Shown here: piece by piece, positions 27,321-38,548 of the stretch
Position numbering within the stretch: the stretch's first letter is position 1
Layout: every line of letters begins with the position of its first letter
DNA from: Vanilla planifolia
Taxonomy: Eukaryota > Streptophyta > Magnoliopsida > Asparagales > Orchidaceae
Direction of reading: 5' to 3'
Length of the DNA: 64,000 bases
Assembly: GCA_023846275.1 (NCBI GenBank)
Contig: CM043869.1
Span: 41,132,737-41,196,736, forward strand
Program-made: the position numbers and the translations under genes
Notes under the pieces: generated by a model
Seen by the model: only the letters and a program-made list of their open reading frames with translations
Database searches by the model: none
What the model was told of the DNA's origin: nothing

Positions 27321-28910
27321 ATGGTTAGTAAAGAAGGCAGATCACTTTTCTGGAGATCTCCTGTTGTTACTGTGGTCTTGATGGTGATCTCGGCTGTACC
27401 ATTTTCCCATGGATATACCAACGACCAAGATGGTATGTACATTGTTCAAAATGCTTTCTATTTGTTCATGTAGGGAGATAAATATGTACTCTGAACTACT
27501 TTTTAAGCTTAAGATTCCTGACCAACCACTTATGAGCTCATGCTTATGCTCTAAAAATAAATTTAGCATATTCTTCTGGGAAAATATGTTCTGATCGCTT
27601 TGATTGAACTTATTCTGTTTCTCAGCATGACAGATGTACACTAATGATAATGAACAACCAAATCTGATAATCAATTTTATGGAACCATTTTAGAGAAATA
27701 GCTTGAATTTACATTTAAATCTCATTCTTGTTTTTATTTGTCTTAAACTGAATCCCGTTGCTAATGCATTCTCACTTAAAAAACTTTCACTGTAATTCCA
27801 ACTCCACTTTGCATTTCTTACCTTTGTCATATCATCAGTTTATGGATTTTGAATTGGTTGCTTGGTGCGTTGATTTGTGTTGTGCAGTATCCATTTCAGT
27901 TTTGATATTTCTTAAGTTATACTTTGTTTTGTGATGAGTTGGGTCAGTATTATCAGATTCTTTTTCTGTTTTTTCTTAAACCATATTCATGGTTTTTGTC
28001 TTTAGAAGGTGCCTTAATCGCTTTACCTCATTACCCTGCTAACAATCTCCAGAATTTTTTTCCTTTGACTTGTTTCTCAGATTAGTCATTTCTAATTTTT
28101 TAAGTTTTGACTTATAAACCTATGAGGAACCACACCTTGTTCAAGCTATCAACCTATGATCTTTCTCATTGAAATTGTTTACATGTTATTCTCATCATAT
28201 TGTTCTATAATAAAGCAAGGCAAATATTAGGATACTATTTGCCTTTTCCAACAAATTGCCCCATGGTTTTTTTTCCCAAAATTTAGCTAATAAAATTGAG
28301 ATCATGATTTCATATATGTAACCCAACAAGTAGTCCTTTTAAGATAGAGAAATATTCATTTGTCACTTGCTTCATTAAGAAGCTTGCTATTGGCATTACC
28401 TAATCCAATATTTTTTTTTTTTTGGCAATTCTTCAGCATTTACCAATTATCTTGTGCAATATTTTGCAAATTTTTCATATTTCATCGTGTTCCCAACTGA
28501 GGTTATACTCTCAGGGTTTTGTTTGATGGTATTAGTGAAGTTTAACATATTTTAAAGTTGCAGGGGAATGGTGTTGTGCAACATGTTATAAGGTTGATTC
28601 TTTCGAACTATTTTTATTTACAGGAAGGGTTTATAACACACATAAGATTGTGTTGAATTCATTATTTTTTCATAAATATTTGTTTGTAATTATGTAAATA
28701 TTGAACTTGCTATGTTTTAAATAAGAACATCAAGCATTTGATTGTATCGTAAATTATTAAAGATCATCCTCATTTTATATGAATAATTCTTTTAGCTTAG
28801 TACACATATACCATTATTTTTTCTTTCATCACGAATCCTTGATCTTTCTTAACTTAGAAATGATCCTTCACGAAAACTAGAATTTTATCTAATAAAGTTA
28901 TTAGGGGGGG

Positions 28911-28946
<36 letters not shown>

Positions 28947-31900
28947 CTCTCTTATAATCTATTCACAATTTTGGTGGGTAGTAACCTTAGCTAATGTCAT
29001 TGGAGTCAGCATTAGTTTTGGATGAGTTTATAGTGAGAGATGTCATTGGAGTCAGCATTAGTTTTGGATGACTTTATAATGAGAGATTATTTATTAGTTT
29101 GTGCAAAGTTGGATTCCGAAATTTAGGGATAGACAAATAACTTTTTGTTTAGGTGACCGACTCCTACTACCATTTATCATTTGAACTATGGAATACAAGG
29201 TGGGACAAGAAAAGGATAAATCATTGCTATCATTTTAGTTTAATCATCATGAGTTTTTGAGATCGGTTGGAATGGAATTATGTGAACTTATTAATAATTT
29301 GGATATGGGCAGCAATAATAAGGCCTAAGGTTTGCCCAACCTTTCATTGCTAACAAAAAGGTATAGTGGGGATTATTTATGGTCATAAATGTTCATTTAT
29401 GTGGCTTTCTTCTAGCCTTATTTCATAGTGGATTGTGAGATTGAATTGCATATGTTTGAGTAGGGGGGCAAAAATGTTTGCCCTTAATTTTAATGAATAT
29501 TTAGAAAAGTTATTTTAATTAATTTTTGTTTTATAATTTTAAATAATAAATGTTATCACATTTTTATTATAATGTCAAATAATGCAAAAAAAAGTTCTCA
29601 TTTTCAAATTTTTTTTGATAAGTTTTATAGTTCTTTCTTCATTTGGTTTTTTTGAGAGTAAGGTGTAGATAAACATAGCCTTGAATTCGATGTTCTTCCC
29701 ATAAATCATGGTTTTTAGAATAGTATGTATAACAAAAGACTTTGCAAAAATGGACCCTATAGCAAATGCTCAAGACAATTCAAAACCTAGTTGATAATTA
29801 AATCTGACACTTGCATGGTGCTGTTGTTCCCAAGAAACTCTAAAGTGCAGAAATAAAAGAAAACAAGAAAGAACTATGTCATTTCACCTTTTGGGAATTA
29901 TTATAAGATCCTAATCCATTTATTTTTTCAGTTTTTGCTATAAACAGTTTGTATGCTGCATTGGGTTCACCTCCTTTACCTGGATGGGTTTTGAATGGTG
30001 GTGATCCATGTACAGAGGCCTGGCAAGGTATCCAATGCATTGGCCAAAATATAACTTCAATGTATGCCAGTCATTCATTCAAAACTTTATCTTCTTGTTT
30101 TATTTCCTAGCAAATTTTATTCATCAAATAATTTAACTGACTAAAACCATTATGCTGGCAGAATTATTAATGGTGCAAATTTGGGAGGTCAATTGGGCGA
30201 TCAATTGGGAAATTTTTCTTCAATAAGGACATTGTAAGCTGGGTGTTCTTTGCTCGCTGCTTTTGTATTATTGCTTATTTAATGCTGTGATGCTCTGAGA
30301 TGCATAACTCTTCGTTTTTCTCCTTGATATGGAGTTAAGTACATGTTGTAGATTTAGATCTATTGTGTACTCTTTGAACATTTTTCCTTTGTTTCTTATG
30401 ACAGAGATTTGAGTAATAATTTCATTGGTGGAACTATACCAGCAAATCTACCACTTACCTTGCAAGAATTGTAAGTGCAGATGCATACGCATCAAACAAC
30501 TACTGCTAAATTATTTTGTTACCTGATTTCTACTACATATATATTCAGATAAGAACCTTTGTCTTTGATGGTTTTTGGCAGTTTTCTGTCATCCAACCAA
30601 TTTACAGGGAGTATCCCAGGCTCCTTGTCAAAACTAACGCAACTTTTGGATATGTAAGCTAATGGTTTAAGTTCTGGATTCACTTGCTAAATAAGATCTG
30701 GTTCTTTTACTTGCCGTTTTCCTCATTCTAGGTCAGTTAATGCCAATAATTTAAGTGGAGAATTACCGGATGCTTTCCAGTCCCTCACTAGTTTGATAAA
30801 CTTGTAATCCCCTTTGTTAATACGGTTCATGTTCTACTTTGTTTATGTTTACATCTAATTTGATGATTTAATGATGTAGGGATCTTTCATCCAATAACTT
30901 AAGTGGTCATCTGCCTACTTCAATGGGTGGTTTGGCATCATTGACCACATTGTTAGTTTGTCAAATTAAATCTTAGTTTTTCTAATTTACCTTTCTCATC
31001 TATGTTTTATAAAGTGCTTGATTTTGTAGGCATATGCAGAACAACAAGTTATCTGGAACCCTTGATGTTTTGGGAGATCTTCCACTCAAAGATTTGTATT
31101 TTTCAGCATCCATCTTTTTTTTTTTATTATATAACTTTTTTGGAATGATTCTAATGTTTTTAAAAGTTATTCAACATGAATAGTAATATATAAATAGAAA
31201 GACAACTTTCTATTCATGATATGAAAAATATTGTATTTTCACCCAAACTATTTTAACTATTATTTGTTTTGGTATTAACTAGTCTTGTATTTTGTTCTCA
31301 AAGAATGTCTCAATTATTTGGACCAAGTATTTATGCATATATATGCAAAAAGTCTTACTTTCTCATATGTAGGACCATTCCTTACCTTGCTCATCATCTT
31401 AGCACCTTTCTAGGAGATTTTTATTATTTAGTGTATTCTTATATATACAACCATCCAGCAATTGCTCTTTCCTCATGCCAATCCCTAGGTATTATTGGCC
31501 AATTAACTACCACTTGGTCGTCGATAGTTTGGGTGGTTTCGCTCAGACAATATCTATTGTGAGTAAACCAAAATTTCGAAATTTTATCCACTTTGACCCA
31601 AATTGACCTTACAACTTTGTGCTTAACAAGCATGTTGATGAATCCTGATGGCAATCAAACATATAAAGAAAATGACTCATCTTATTTTTTGATGTGGTAC
31701 TAGTGCCTTTCCCTGTGGAAACCTATTAGTTGTTTTTTGTTCGATGAATTCTTTCTTGGGCAATGATTTAACAAATTCTCATATCATTAGTTCAGGAACA
31801 TCATAAGACGATTGACATGCAAGATTTATTATGAAACTGCATTATTTTTGGAGTGGCACAATTTTGACGTCATGTGCCACTACTTGACTTAAAATATTAA

Positions 31901-34900
31901 GGCATTTTCCATGTGGGTCTAGAATGGCTTACATTTTCACCCTTAGATGGTGGGTTGTCATTATTGGGATAAAGTTGTACTCGAAATTCTTATAACTTCC
32001 CTTTCATCATGTGATTGTTGATCTCTATGCTTGTTCATTTAGAAATTTATTATTGACTCTTGTCAATGAACCTTGCTTTTTGTGATCACTTGCTTATTGA
32101 TCACTTTGTTAGTCTGGATGTTATTAAATAAACTGAAGGTGGGTCCTAAAGTGTTAAAAAATACAGTTTGTCAAGTGGTATTCAACATAGTTAAAGCATG
32201 GGGGCAAGGGGTTTAGTTGACTTAGTGAACGTGTGATGCATGGAAACAACACTAGGCGAAGAAAGGTAACTGCTATCTAGATGAGCATTTATCTAACACT
32301 TAAGCAACTAAGGTATGTAATAAGTACTAATTTTATTAAAGCATGTGCACGCAAAAGGTTCTAAGGTGTCTGTTCTTCCACTAGCATCCATGGAAATGCT
32401 ACAAGAACTAGGTTTCATGCCAGTAATAGGACAATAGAATATGTGCCTATGTAAAAGATTTAAACGTAATATCAATCCAATTCCACTGTGTATGCAAATT
32501 TGAAAGAAACAAGGAACCAACAAGACTAAAAGGGAAATTTGTGTAGAAGAGGGAGATAAGTGAAGGGATGTTCTTAGGGAGCTTGCTTTCACCATCAGAA
32601 TTACCATCAATTGGCACACCAAGAGGCACAAGCAACTTTTTTTCTTTTCATACCATTTCATTTAGTATGGTTTTCAACAATTGAACTGGTTAGGAGTAAT
32701 CAGGCTTAAAACTTGATCAAGTGTACCATCTTTCATGCACTCATCTACAATGTACCATTGTGAAACCTTGTGGTACATCAGCTCCATTGTGCCTTCGCAT
32801 GCCTCATGGTATGCCAATTTCAGAAATCCTTCTTCCTAAAATGCATTATGGATGCATCTTAGATCTGATTTATGATAAAAAAAATAATTATGATGGATAA
32901 TTATCCAAAATGGTGAGGAAGAGAGCATTAGACAATGCAAAATGACATTTGTGTGGGCTTAAAATCTAAACTCTACAACAGTAAGCAAACTTGCCCCTGA
33001 CTGCTGTATATTAACATGGGCTCATCCATAAACGAATGTATTTTAAATATCTTACACCAATTGAATATATTAACTGAAAGATAAACAATATGACATGAAA
33101 TCTCAATTTTCCCAGCTTAACAATATGTGAGGTAACAATGCATTCTTCTCGGGATTTATGGCCCTTTTAATGGTACACATCCATTCCTAATTAGGAATTC
33201 AGAGAGGTATAAATGGTTCAACTAGATATGCAAATTTCATTTAGTTGTCTCGTTCGTAAAAAGTCATTCTCTGAATAAGATATCATACATTTCATTCTAA
33301 AGACATGTTATATTTAATTTTCTGACCTATTGGTGATGGATTCATATAAGCATTAGTGCTCTTTATAAGTATGCTTTTAAGAAGTAAAAGTTCTACTTAT
33401 GTAATTGATTCATCCCTATTAAATGAATTAAGATGTTGAATTTTTGACAGGAATGTTGAAAATAACCAGTTCTCTGGTCCAATCCCAGAAAAACTGCTCA
33501 GCATTCCAACTTTCAAGTAGGTTCTCATGACAACTATGTATGTTTACTAATCTGGTATTACTTTTCCAATTGCAGGTTAGGTAAGTATATAATTAAGCCA
33601 TAGTTAATTTGCATGACATCCTTAGTGAATTGTATCAACAATAATTTATTATAATTTTAGGTATTTGTTCTGAAAGACTGTTCTTATTCTGAAACAACTT
33701 GTGATGCAGAAATGATGGTAACCCATTCAATACAACAGTTGCTCCATCATCAGCACCACCAATTCCACCATCACCTTCTTTCTGGGGATCCCCTGTAAGC
33801 GAATCTCCTGTCGGCCAGAATATACCAAAGAATTCGTCTGAGGGACCTCCCTCACAAAATAGTAGCCCAACTGGAAAGAAGAAAAGCACCTCCACAGTTA
33901 AAATTATTGGATATGTTCTTGCAGGGGTGGTTTCATTTATTATCATCATACTTGCGGTTTTGTTTTGTTTATCTAAGCTACAAGAAAGACGACCAGAGCG
34001 TGATGAACTTCCTGTTAGGCAACAGCTGATGGTACCTCAGAGGCCTGAAGGGCCTAAAACAACTGAGCCGTCCTCAAGGCAAAATGAGCATACAAAGAAA
34101 GGTATGGTTCATTCATCTTCTTGTTGTATGAAGCTTATTATATGTGTTCTGAGGTGCTATCTTTGACAGCCTCAAAACAAGCTTCTGTGGAGCCAAAGCA
34201 AGAGAATGAAATTAATATGACCAGGGGAGGTAAGGTTATTTTCTGCTATTAGAGCTTTTGTGCTCTGTTTCGTGTTTTTTTTTTTAAGCTAACATCCTAT
34301 CTTGTTTTCAACAGCTGCAAAGGTTGATTCTGAGACAAAGAAGTTCGAGTTTGACAGAATTGATTCTGGAATACTTCTAATGCCACCACCTCCACCACCA
34401 TCGTCGTCACCCCCATCGCCGCCACCTCCTGCGCCTCCCGTTGAAAGAGTCATTGTTAACCACGTTGTTCCTCCTGAAAGGACTAGTTCTACACCTTCTG
34501 TAACCATATCTACCCTTTCCCGAATTGCTTCTTATTCCATTGCATCACTACAGCAATACACAGAAAGTTTTAGAGAAGAAAATATTATAGCAGAAGGCAG
34601 GTTGGGGAAGGTTTATTTTGGAGAGCAGCCAGATGGAAAGGTATATATATCATAGTTCTAGATTGTTTATCATGCTAAATGATGACATTTCTCAAATTCC
34701 CAGTATATTATTTTTTGAGATTCATAAGCCCACATATATAGTGGGGTGTTGTGCTGTTTTTCTTGTACCTTCGTTCATATCAAATAGTGGCATTGTGCTT
34801 ATTATCTTACTTGGTCTGGAAGTAATGGCTTTCTTAGTATAAACTGTTCATTTTTCTTTGTTTTTAAATGTTTAATGTGATATGAACGTTGCTTTATGAG

Positions 34901-36122
34901 TTTTGATCTTTTACTTTTCTTTTAGCTACTGGCTGTTATGAAGCTGGACGATGTAAACTCGAAAATATCGGTGGATGATTTTCTTGACCTTGTCCTGCGC
35001 GTATCTGAGCTCCGGCATCCTAACATTCTTGAGCTTGTGGGTTACTGTGCGGAACATGAACTAAGGTTGCTAGTTTATAACTACTTCAGTAGGAGGAATT
35101 TGCATGATATTCTTCATGGAGATGACGAATTAAGAGGGAATCTATCATGGAATGCCCGTCTTCAAATAGCCCTTGGTGCAGCTAAAGCTCTCGAGTAAGT
35201 GAAAATTTGTGTCTCAGATGTTGGTAGCTTACATACACTGAGAACTTGACTCCATTGTAGATATCTCCATGAGCTTCAGCCACCCATTGTTCATCAAGAT
35301 TTCGAGCTCAACAATGTTCTTGTGAACGATGAATTAGCAGTCAGAGTAGCACATTGTGGCCTGGCTTCAGTCATGTCTTCTGATTCTGTAGCACAGGTAA
35401 GAAGCTACTACAGAATTGCTTTAGATATGTGTTAACACTGGATGATGGATTGCATGCATGTGAGCTACACTTTCAGCTAATCTATTATACTTCAATCATG
35501 GTTAATTTTGTACCCAAATTGTTACCTTTTCCAGTTGTCCAGTCGAATGCGTGCTCTGCTCCACTATGAAGCTCCAGAAGTTCTTGAATATGGAGCTTAT
35601 AGCGCTAGGAGTGATGTTTACAGCTTTGGAGTGGTGATGTTAGAGCTCCTTACGGGACGTCAACCCTATGATAGGTGCCAAACTTGTCTTCTAGTTTTGC
35701 CTCATTATTCGAGAAATTGTTTCATTATTTTACTTTCCATGGCTGCAGCTCCCTTCCCAGGCCAGAGCAGCATCTGGTTAGATGGGCTAACTCTCAGTTG
35801 TACGACTTAAATGGTTTATCAAAAATGGTGGATCCTTCGATTGGGGGGAATTATTCTGTGAAATCTCTTTCGCGTTTTGCCGACATCATCAGCCGATGCA
35901 TACAGGTGAGATGCTCATGAACCGTTTGTTGTTAGTTGATCAGTACAGCTTTGTTTCCTAAACCAATGGCTAATTAATTTGCTCCACCCCTTTCTTCAGC
36001 AAGGTCCAGAGTTCAGGCCTCAGATGTCCGAGGTCGTCCAAGACCTCACCAGAATGGTAGAAGACAGCAGGAAGCCGGTGACGGAGCGGCGGCGAGATGC
36101 TTCCGGTATTTCTGCCGAGTAA
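27321..36122 (+). CDS. SRF3: STRUBBELIG-RECEPTOR FAMILY leucine-rich-repeat receptor kinase (SRF1/SRF3 clade), probable pseudokinase
   Basis: Seventeen exons: 27321-27432, 29932-30061, 30162-30233, 30405-30470, 30582-30653, 30732-30803, 30880-30951, 31030-31095, 33451-33516, 33710-34101, 34170-34229, 34315-34640, 34926-35194, 35261-35396, 35535-35674, 35749-35905, 36000-36122. All phases agree and give 776 codons. In order: signal peptide (about 1-31), SUB-type N-cap ([32 protein letters not shown]), LRRs on seven exons of 66 or 72 bases (81-243), a Ser/Pro-rich stalk, one membrane helix (about 306-331), a proline run ([18 protein letters not shown], about 416) and a kinase domain (about 478-755). 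Family knowledge: plasma-membrane receptors; SUB/STRUBBELIG controls tissue morphogenesis, and SRF3 is linked to immunity and iron-dependent root growth. The kinase lacks the first P-loop Gly (AEGRLG), has HQD for HRD and HCG for DFG. It keeps the lysine in LLAVMKL. Orthology within the SRF1/SRF3 group is not resolved. Confidence 0.94.
28904..28943. repeat. G-run followed by (GA)n microsatellite in SRF intron 1
   Basis: About ten G are followed by about fifteen GA units, within the 2.5-kb first intron (27433-29931) of the SRF gene. Confidence 0.9.
28994..29085. repeat. 46-bp tandem duplication in SRF intron 1
   Basis: ATGTCATTGGAGTCAGCATT begins at 28994 and again at 29040. The following bases match with only two or so differences (GAGTTTATAGTG against GACTTTATAATG). 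The duplication is recent by the look of the match and lies 50 bases after the GA tract. Confidence 0.88.
31096..33450 (+). other. 2.4-kb intron within the SRF LRR region
   Basis: The other introns between LRR exons here are about 75-170 bases, but this one is 2355. It splits a codon (phase 2) between DLPLKDL and NVENNQFSG. The extra length suggests inserted DNA. Overlapping open frames on the minus strand at 32308-32661 carry no domain I can name. Confidence 0.6.
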
Positions 36123-37350
36123 ATTGAAATTCCTTGGAACGCCACGAGTTTGTTGGGATGAAAAGCTGATGCAAACAAGCTCCCCATGGCTTAATTGATT
36201 GCCTGCGCCCCTCAAGGGTAGAGGTAGATGATGTATCAGCTAAGCCATTGAACCTGGTTTGCTTGCATCATGTCTTGCCGATGGAATTGGTTGCTTGTTG
36301 AGCTTTTAGCTGTCGGCGCCGGGCTTGCTTGCGCTATCTCTGAAAAATTGGTAAAAGGTTGGTCTTCATCTCAATCTGCAGTTTTGGGGTAATTTGTTCT
36401 ATTTAACCCAATTATTTGGTTTGTTGTGACAGCTTTGTTGTTTGATTTGAAGAACTTATCTCTAAGTTCATTTTGGAGTTTATGTCTATCACTCAATAGG
36501 AATCAATCTGTTGAGTTCTGCTTCTTTTTTTTAAAAAGAATGGTGTCTTCTTAACAGTAAAAGTTTACCAATTGTAAATGTTACATTTGGGGGAGTTTGG
36601 GTGTTTGATTTGGTGATGAGGCTCATTTGGTTAAACGATGAATCTCATGTTCTTTTCAGTGAATGTGTTTGTTATTAAAAATTAAAATTAATTATTGGGT
36701 TTTTTATATCTAAAATATCTCAAATACCACTATGGATAAGAACTAGTTTAGAACAAAGTTAAATGAGCCAATTATATTTCCGAGGGATTGAATTTATTGA
36801 AGTGTAATAGAATGTGTTAATATTTAATTTGATTCAATATATTATTTTATTTGTGTACAATTTAATGGAGAAATCAAACATTAATTGCAAGTGGAATTAT
36901 TTTTGCTTAAATCAATAGATAATAATTTGAAGTTCACTCTAATTGAGATCTGAATGAATAATTCTTATCTAAATCTTAGGTCAGATTTTTATCATAGCAA
37001 ACGATTTTGATCGATTGTATGCTTTCATTATGAGAAAGCAAATTTGACTTATGTAAATTTTAAGTGACAGTTCAATTCTAATTGTTGATTTTTTAAATAA
37101 ATCTCCAAAGACCATTTATCGTAAGCAAAATTGTTGTCAGCTTGGCAAAACAATAATGTGTTTTAAAATTATATAATAAATTTTAATATATTTTTAAAAT
37201 TGGCAAAATAAATTCTATAGCCATTCGATCATTGGATTTTTGTTTTGGATTATTAGATTGCTACAACATCTCTCAGCCACACGATTTTTTCTGCTTGGCT
37301 TTGGCCGTCTGATGGAGCTGTATTTAGCAAGTGTTTACCATCCGTTAGAT
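36123..37350 (+). other. SRF 3' flank and SRF-PERK intergenic spacer
   Basis: The first 300 or so bases (GC-richer, to about 36430) look like 3' untranslated sequence of the SRF gene. The rest is AT-rich. No AATAAA signal was clear, and no gene or repeat was recognised. Confidence 0.5.
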
Positions 37351-37355
37351 CTTAC

Positions 37356-37362
37356 TATAAAT
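37356..37362 (+). promoter_or_regulatory. Candidate TATA box of the PERK gene
   Basis: TATAAAT lies about 25-30 bases before a sharp change from AT-rich DNA to a GC-rich stretch (37380-37620), a usual arrangement for a plant core promoter. Confidence 0.5.
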
Positions 37363-37384
37363 TTAAGGGAAACAAAAGAGCGGG

Positions 37385-38548
37385 ACGTCGGCCGAACAAG
37401 AGAAGCCGACCGTTAGTAGCGGGAGGTCCGAACAAAAGAAGGTCCGAGGCCGCCGGAAGCTTTCTTTTTCCCGGCGTGCCATCCAATCGGAGCCGTTGGA
37501 TCCACACAAGCAGCCGACCATACAAGACGGCGGCACCGCTTCCGTCCGTCGTAGCTCGTCGATATTCTACGAAGAGAAGGGGCTTTGAAGAACGGCAGAG
37601 CTTTCTTTTGTCGAAGATTTTTTTTGGGTTTCATCCTCTTAGCTCTGAATCAATCCTTTCTTTTTTTTTTTTTTTCCTTCTCATATTCAATTTTTTTTTG
37701 TTGTGAATAAGAAGAATAATGATTTAAAAAAAATCTAAATTTATTAGTTTTGATGTGCCTTCGACTTGTACATTTTACCTTCGATCAGATCTGAAATCTC
37801 ACATTTGTTTTACTGTTTAGACAACAATGAACCATAAAAACCTAACGTCTATTTATTAGGGTTTTTTTTTTTCAATATATCGTCTTTTTGTAACATTAAA
37901 TTTGTCAAGAGCTTTTCCTGCATGTTTTTAATCTTTTGACAACTAAGAATTAGATAAACTCCTGTATGTCACTGCCATTTACCTTTTTTGATCTTTTGAC
38001 AGCAAAGACTTGCTTTTATTTGTCAAGAGTTTGGGTGTTTTAAATTTGTATGTTTAATTTGTTGCCACCTACCATAGATAATCGAGGAACCAGATAATTT
38101 TTTCCCTAAATTCATTTGTTATTCAGAGTGCAGACTGAAAAGGGATTTGGTTGGCTTTTAATAGCTTTGCTATTAGATGATTTTTTTAGACAATGTTGAT
38201 TGCAACAGGTTAATGGTTTTTTTTTCGATCAATTTGATTGCTTAAGATAGTTAGTATGGGTGATAAGTTCACATTTTGTTTAATTGCTTTCTTTCAATTC
38301 TATCACTTAAGGATAACAAATTCAAGGAAGCGCTAGATTGATTTCCTTCACGAGATGTTTTATGTATTGAATTTTGTTTTGAGTGCTGGAAGTTTAACTT
38401 TGGTTATGTACTAATTGCATTGACATAACCTTTGGAATTCTGATGTTGTTTCACTTTTCAAACATGTTTTCTTTTTCCTTCTGCAGAGGGGAGTTTATCA
38501 ACCATATTAAGTAAGCAGTGCAGGGAGCAAGGAATCCTTTTTTGAGTC
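37385..38548 (+). other. 5' leader of the PERK gene with a probable leader intron
   Basis: The GC-rich stretch 37385-37620 is the likely first leader exon. A polypyrimidine tract plus CTGCAG ends at 38486, and the following 62 bases to the ATG at 38549 contain no upstream ATG. The donor of the leader intron was not fixed. Chance open frames on both strands at 37413-37706 come from the GC-rich leader. Confidence 0.45.

Noticed and set aside
32308-32661. Antisense 117-codon frame in the long SRF intron
   Set aside because: No domain I can name; a possible scrap of mobile DNA but not supportable as a gene.
34289-34507. Gly-rich 72-codon open frame on the minus strand
   Set aside because: It is the reverse complement of the proline-coding run in SRF exon 12.
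37413-37706. Open frames of 73 and 76 codons around the PERK leader
   Set aside because: They lie in the GC-rich leader on both strands, have no family resemblance and overlap the likely leader splice.
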